Of a stretch of 10,060 nt of DNA, positions 6,871-10,060 are shown piece after piece. The stretch comes from Elstera litoralis (GTDB lineage Bacteria; Pseudomonadota; Alphaproteobacteria; Elsterales; Elsteraceae): the NCBI RefSeq assembly GCF_000963705.1, contig NZ_LAJY01000585.1, positions 1-10,060 on the forward strand. Direction: 5' to 3'. Numbering within the stretch: position 1 is the stretch's first letter; every line of letters begins with the position of its first letter. The notes beneath the pieces are model-generated. The model ran no database searches. It was not told where the DNA came from and worked only from the letters and a program-made list of their open reading frames with translations. The translations under genes and the position numbers were made by a program.

Positions 6871-7845
6871 TCAGCTTTGTCCTTCCAACGGATAGGCGAT
6901 GAGGGGCATCAGGGCCGAGCCCCCCTCCTTTAACGCAGCAGGCAGCCGTTTGGATGCTTGCGCAAAGGCGATTGGTTCGGACAGCAGCGCATCGAAGCGC
7001 GCGTCGCGCAGCAGATCGAGCGCCGCCGAAAGCCGCCGCCCATAGCTCCAGCGCGCCCGGCGGCTGGGCGAGACCTGCCCAACCTGGGAGGAAATCAGCC
7101 GCAGCCGCTGCGAATGAAATGCGCCGCCCAACGCCACCGACACCGGCTTGACCCCGTACCAGCTCAGCTCCACTACCGTGGCTTCCAGCCCCGCCAAATC
7201 GAGTGCGGTTTGCAGCGCCGCCGGAACCCCCGAGGCGTGGAACACCACATCGGCCCCTTGTGCCTCCTCCGCGTTTGAGCCCACGCCGAACCGAGCCGCC
7301 AGGGCCTGCCGCGCCGGGTCCGGATCGATCAGCGTTACCCGCGCGCCCGGTAGGCCCGCCGCCAGCGCCGCGATCAAGAGCCCGACCGAGCCGCCGCCAA
7401 CGATAGCGATGCGGTCCGCCGGTCCTGCACCCGAATCCCACAGCGCATTCAGCGCCGTTTCCATATTGGCGGCCAGCACGGCCCGCGCCGGCGGCAGATC
7501 GGGCGGCAGCCGCGTTACCCGATCCGCCTCGGCCTGAAAGACGGTCTGATGCGGGTGCAGGGTGAAGACGCGCGCGCCGGTCCAATCCTCCGGCCCGTCG
7601 ACCACTTCGGCGACGCAGCAATAGCCGTATTTGACCGGAAAGGGGAAATCGCCCTCCTGGCCCGGCACGCGCATGCGCTGGGCTTCGCTGGCCGGAACCT
7701 GCCCGTTCAGCACCAACCGTTCGGTGCCGCGACTGACGCCGGAAAAAAGCGTGCGCAGGCGAAGATTTCCGCCGCCAAGCGCCGCCGGGCGCGCATCCAT
7801 CGCCCCCGGTGCGACGTACCAAAGGGCAAGGGCGGTTTCGGTCAC
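6871..7845 (-). CDS. MDR-superfamily dehydrogenase ('zinc-binding' annotated type, zinc ligands missing)
   Basis: A 324-residue NAD(P)(H)-dependent oxidoreductase of the medium-chain dehydrogenase/reductase superfamily. The GroES-like N-terminal half has SRGTERLV (38-45), PGQEGDFPFPVKYGY (61-75), FTLHPHQ (94-100) and RAVLAANMETALNALWD (121-137); the Rossmann nucleotide-binding loop is VGGGSVGLL (149-157). The position of the usual catalytic Cys (CGTD-like) is Arg39-Gly-Thr-Glu, the GHE motif is not seen, and the protein has only Cys76 and Cys77, so neither the catalytic nor the four-Cys structural zinc site is present. In this it resembles BchC or quinone-reductase-like members. GTG 7845 is well supported by AAGGAG at 7860-7855, nine bases upstream. 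First gene of the four-gene minus-strand operon; its TGA touches the next ATG. Substrate unknown, probably an intermediate of the same pathway. Confidence 0.85.
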   Translation of the reverse strand: MTETALALWYVAPGAMDARPAALGGGNLRLRTLFSGVSRGTERLVLNGQVPASEAQRMRVPGQEGDFPFPVKYGYCCVAEVVDGPEDWTGARVFTLHPHQTVFQAEADRVTRLPPDLPPARAVLAANMETALNALWDSGAGPADRIAIVGGGSVGLLIAALAAGLPGARVTLIDPDPARQALAARFGVGSNAEEAQGADVVFHASGVPAALQTALDLAGLEATVVELSWYGVKPVSVALGGAFHSQRLRLISSQVGQVSPSRRARWSYGRRLSAALDLLRDARFDALLSEPIAFAQASKRLPAALKEGGSALMPLIAYPLEGQS

Positions 7846-7950
7846 GCGCGGTTACTCCTTACTTTCGGCTTTGTGCCGGAAAGGACTATAGAAAGCTCCT
7901 CCGCCTTTGCTAGCCCCCTGCCATCGTTTTCCTGCCGCTTGAGAGAGAGA
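7846..7950. promoter_or_regulatory. Divergent promoter region of the dehydrogenase operon and mdoH
   Basis: The 105 bases between two divergent starts should hold both promoters. The central CTATAG at 7886-7891 is self-complementary and gives a -10-like element on each strand (TATAGA on plus at 7887-7892, TATAGT on minus at 7890-7885). Neither has a convincing -35; TTTCGG at 7863-7868 is 18 bases before the plus-strand element. A GA-rich tract at 7941-7950 is the probable mdoH ribosome site, though it sits right against the ATG. No operator or riboswitch is recognised. Confidence 0.3.
7854..7860 (-). promoter_or_regulatory. Strong ribosome binding site for the dehydrogenase GTG start
   Basis: On the minus strand these bases read AAGGAGT, close to the ideal Shine-Dalgarno sequence, nine bases before the GTG at 7845. 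This supports the non-ATG start of the first gene of the operon. Confidence 0.7.
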
Positions 7951-9730
7951 ATGACCGATCTGACCCAGACCGACGCCACCATCGACGCCACGCCGTCGCT
8001 GCCCTTACGGCGTGGGTTGATGCTCGTGCTGTGCCTTGGGCTCGGCCTCGCCGTGACGGCGACGATGGTGCGCATTCTCGGCGTCAACGGCTGGAGTTGG
8101 GCGGAAGCGGGCGCGCTGGTGTGCTTTATCCTCAGCCTGCCCTGGACCGTGCTCGGCTTCTGGAACGCGCTGATCGGCTTCGGTCTGGTGCATGTAACCG
8201 GGCGGCTCGGCATCGATCCGGTCGAGGCCGTCAATCCGCGCCTCGTGCCGATGAGCGATACCAGCCCGATCACGACGCGCACAGCCATCACGATGACCAT
8301 TCGCCACGAAGATCCCGCCGCCGTCATCGCCCGGCTGCGCCTGATGCGCGCCGATTTAGAGGCTAGCGGTTGGGGCCGGCACTTCCATTTCTATCTTCTC
8401 TCCGACAGCGCCCGCCCAGAGGCGGCGGCAGCGGAAGAAGCGGCTTTTGCCGCGTGGCAGGCGGAAGAATCGCATCCTGAAGAACTTATTTATCGGCGGC
8501 GTACCGAAAATACCGGCTTCAAGGCCGGGAATGTTCGTGATTTTCTCAATCGCTACGGCGAGGGCTATGATTTTTTCCTGCCGCTCGATGCCGACAGCTT
8601 AATGGGGGCGGCGCCAATCCTGCGATTGGTGCGCAGCCTGCAAACCTTCCCCCAGGTCGGGTTGCTGCAAACCCTCGTCGTCGGGATGCCGTCGGGGAGT
8701 TTCTTCGCCCGCGCCTTTCAGTTCGGCATGCGCCAAGGGATGCGGACCTACACGATGGGAAGCGCCTGGTGGCAGGGCGACTGCGGGCCGTTTTGGGGGC
8801 ATAACGCCCTGATCCGCCTCGCGCCGTTCCGCGACGACTGCGAACTGCCGGTTCTACCCGGCACGCCGCCGTTGGGCGGGCTCATCCTCTCGCACGATCA
8901 GGTCGAAGCCGCCCTGCTGCGCCGCGCCGGGATACGAGGTGCGCGTCGTGCCGGAGGAAGGCGCAAGCTGGGAGGAAAACCCGCCCGCCCTGCCCGATTT
9001 CGTTAAGCGCGATCTGCGCTGGTGCCAGGGCAATATGCAGTATTTTCAACTGCTGGGATTTCCGGGTCTGCGGCCTGCGTCGCGCATTCAAATTCTGCTG
9101 GCGATTCTGATGTACGTCGGCGCGCCCGCCTGGATGGGGTTCCTGCTGTTCGGCCTCGCGCAAGCTTACCTGCCCGCCGGACCCGAGCCCTATCCCGCCA
9201 ACCTCGGCCTTGGGCTTTTCGCCACAATGATGAGCCTCAGCCTCGCGCCGAAACTGCTGGGCGTAATCGATCTGCTGCTCCAGCGCCGCGAGCGCCAGCG
9301 CTACGGCGGCACGGTTCGGCTGGTCGGCGGGGCTTTTATCGAATTGGTGTTGATGACCCTGTTCGCGCCGGTCATCAGCCTGATCGAAACCCGCTTCATG
9401 TTCGGGCTCTTGTTCGGCAAGGCTGTGGGCTGGGAGGCGCAACAGCGCCAAGGCTATCGGGTTAGCTGGGGGCAGGCCCTGCGCGGGCTGTGGTTTCCGA
9501 CTTTGTTCGGCAGCCTCTTCGGTCTCGGGCTATGGATCGGCGCGCCGGGGGCACTGCCCTGGGCGGCACCGCTGCTCACAGCCTATCTGCTTGCGATCCC
9601 GCTGTGCGTGCTGACCGCCTCGCCCCGTTTGGGCGCGCTCTGCCACCGCTGGGGGATTCTGGCGATACCGGAGGAAATCGCACCCGATGCGCCGGTTCAT
9701 CGCCTGCCGGGGGCCATTGGCCCCCGCTAG
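7951..9730 (+). CDS. mdoH: Glucans biosynthesis glucosyltransferase H, one frameshift as sequenced
   Basis: An inner-membrane family 2 processive glucosyltransferase that makes the beta-glucan backbone of osmoregulated periplasmic glucans from UDP-glucose. From ATG 7951: membrane helices at about 21-41 and 50-82, LLSDSARPE (149-157), TENTGFKAGNVRDFLNRYG (185-203), the donor-binding LDADSLM (212-218), GLLQTLVVG (237-245), AWWQGDCGPFWGHNA (272-286) and HDQVEA (315-320). After one extra base (GGG at 8929-8931 should be GG, giving RRAGYEVRVVPEEG) the protein goes on through SWEENPPALPDFVKRDLRWCQGN, the RW motif of such enzymes, and several C-terminal helices. Corrected length is 592 residues, far shorter than the 847 of E. 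coli OpgH, mainly lacking its long N-terminal cytoplasmic region. The open frame upstream to 7549 is a shadow of the divergent gene. No opgG lies next to it in the window. Confidence 0.93.
9709..9725 (+). terminator. GC-rich hairpin at the mdoH 3' end (possible terminator)
   Basis: GGGGGCC-ATT-GGCCCCC forms a perfect seven-pair stem with a three-base loop, inside the last codons of mdoH and just before its TAG. No T-run follows on either strand, so it is not a standard intrinsic terminator. It lies between convergent genes and may act as an RNA 3' end stabiliser, or be incidental in GC-rich coding DNA. Confidence 0.35.
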
Positions 9731-9735
9731 GGCAA

Positions 9736-10060
9736 TTACATATCGATCGGCGGATGCTTTTTGATACCCGCTTCCAGCATGTCGAAAAGCTCCGACGATA
9801 GCGAGGTGAAGGCCAGCGCCAGCGTGCGGCGCACAGGGTTGGCGCGCACGACCTTTGCGGTAAAAATCCCGCTTTCCTGAGATTTCTCGGTCCGGATGAT
9901 CCCGCGCAACTGCATATCGGGTTTCACATCGTCGGGCGGATCATATTCGCCCAGCAGCATGCCCGACAGCGACCAATTGATCGTCGGGTAATTCATCGTG
10001 ACCTTCATCGGGTCGCCCTTATCCGGATTATCTTCCGGGCGCAGCGAATGCATATATTCC
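9736..10060 (-). CDS. PilZ-like domain protein (5' end possibly outside window)
   Basis: At least 105 residues from ATG 10053; the frame stays open to the window edge, so the true start may lie beyond. The segment NWSLSGMLLGEYDPP fits the (D/N)xSxxG motif of PilZ domains, which bind cyclic di-GMP. It is followed by a beta-rich layout with a GIIRTEKSQESGIFTAKVV strand pair and RRTLALAFTSLSSELFDML near the end, where PilZ domains have a conserved hydrophobic-Phe strand and then a helix. The N-terminal RxxxR motif that contacts the ligand is not in the visible part, so c-di-GMP binding cannot be judged. It converges on mdoH with only five bases between the stops. Some PilZ proteins control exopolysaccharide synthesis, but no link to mdoH is shown here. 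Confidence 0.55.
   Translation of the reverse strand, partial: EYMHSLRPEDNPDKGDPMKVTMNYPTINWSLSGMLLGEYDPPDDVKPDMQLRGIIRTEKSQESGIFTAKVVRANPVRRTLALAFTSLSSELFDMLEAGIKKHPPIDM

Noticed and set aside
6827..7822. A 331-codon open frame on the minus strand inside the dehydrogenase gene
   Set aside because: It is Gly/Arg/Ala-rich out-of-frame sequence without recognisable motifs; the overlapping frame has clear MDR motifs and a strong ribosome site.
7549..7950. N-terminal extension of MdoH
   Set aside because: The segment is antisense to the start of the dehydrogenase gene; ATG 7951 has a GA-rich site before it and gives a sensible N terminus.
8925..8945. Programmed ribosomal frameshift in mdoH
   Set aside because: No slippery heptamer or evident downstream stimulatory structure; the same type of indel recurs in unrelated genes in the window.

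Overview
The window is gene-dense, GC-rich bacterial DNA with short intergenic gaps, stop/start overlaps and several GTG starts. A class I PHA synthase, the CobC/CobD (CbiB) pair and a short MdoH-type glucan glucosyltransferase suggest an alphaproteobacterium, probably of the Rhodospirillales type. That placement is an inference from gene content and style, not a taxonomic test. I see no rRNA, tRNA, CRISPR array, transposase or phage gene, and no gene-free stretch longer than about 105 bases.

Layout. (1) 2-2357, plus strand: the C-terminal third of PhaC, a BtuF-like secreted metal-chelate-binding protein, and cobC, packed with overlapping ends. (2) 2354-3317, minus strand: cbiB/cobD, convergent with cobC. 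(3) 3383-4692, plus strand: a stand-alone RibD C-terminal-type reductase coupled by an ATGA overlap to a cytochrome b561. (4) 4689-7845, minus strand: a tight four-gene operon, read from 7845 downwards, of an MDR dehydrogenase without the usual zinc ligands, a divergent 6-pyruvoyl-tetrahydropterin-synthase-like protein, a family 4-like glycosyltransferase and a SAM methyltransferase. (5) 7951-9730, plus strand: mdoH/opgH. (6) 9736-10060, minus strand: a PilZ-like protein running to the window edge.

How they fit together. CobC and CbiB act at the same late cobalamin step: CobC-type decarboxylases supply the aminopropanol(-phosphate) that CbiB attaches to adenosylcobyric acid. The neighbouring BtuF-like protein may bind corrinoids. 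Regions 3 and 4 look like a small-molecule pathway. A reductase of the DHFR/RibD fold, a pterin-synthase-fold enzyme, a dehydrogenase, a glycosyltransferase and a methyltransferase together suggest a modified (possibly glycosylated and methylated) pterin-like compound. This is the best candidate here for an undescribed system, and its product cannot be read from sequence.

Caution on sequence quality. Nine single-base frameshifts are inferred in four genes (cobC 2, cbiB 1, glycosyltransferase 5, mdoH 1), mostly in G/C runs or GC repeats. One-base corrections restore family-like proteins, lengths divisible by three and neat stop/start or stop/stop overlaps. Uncorrected sequencing or assembly errors explain this better than four decaying genes, but the glycosyltransferase, with five, could be a genuine pseudogene.
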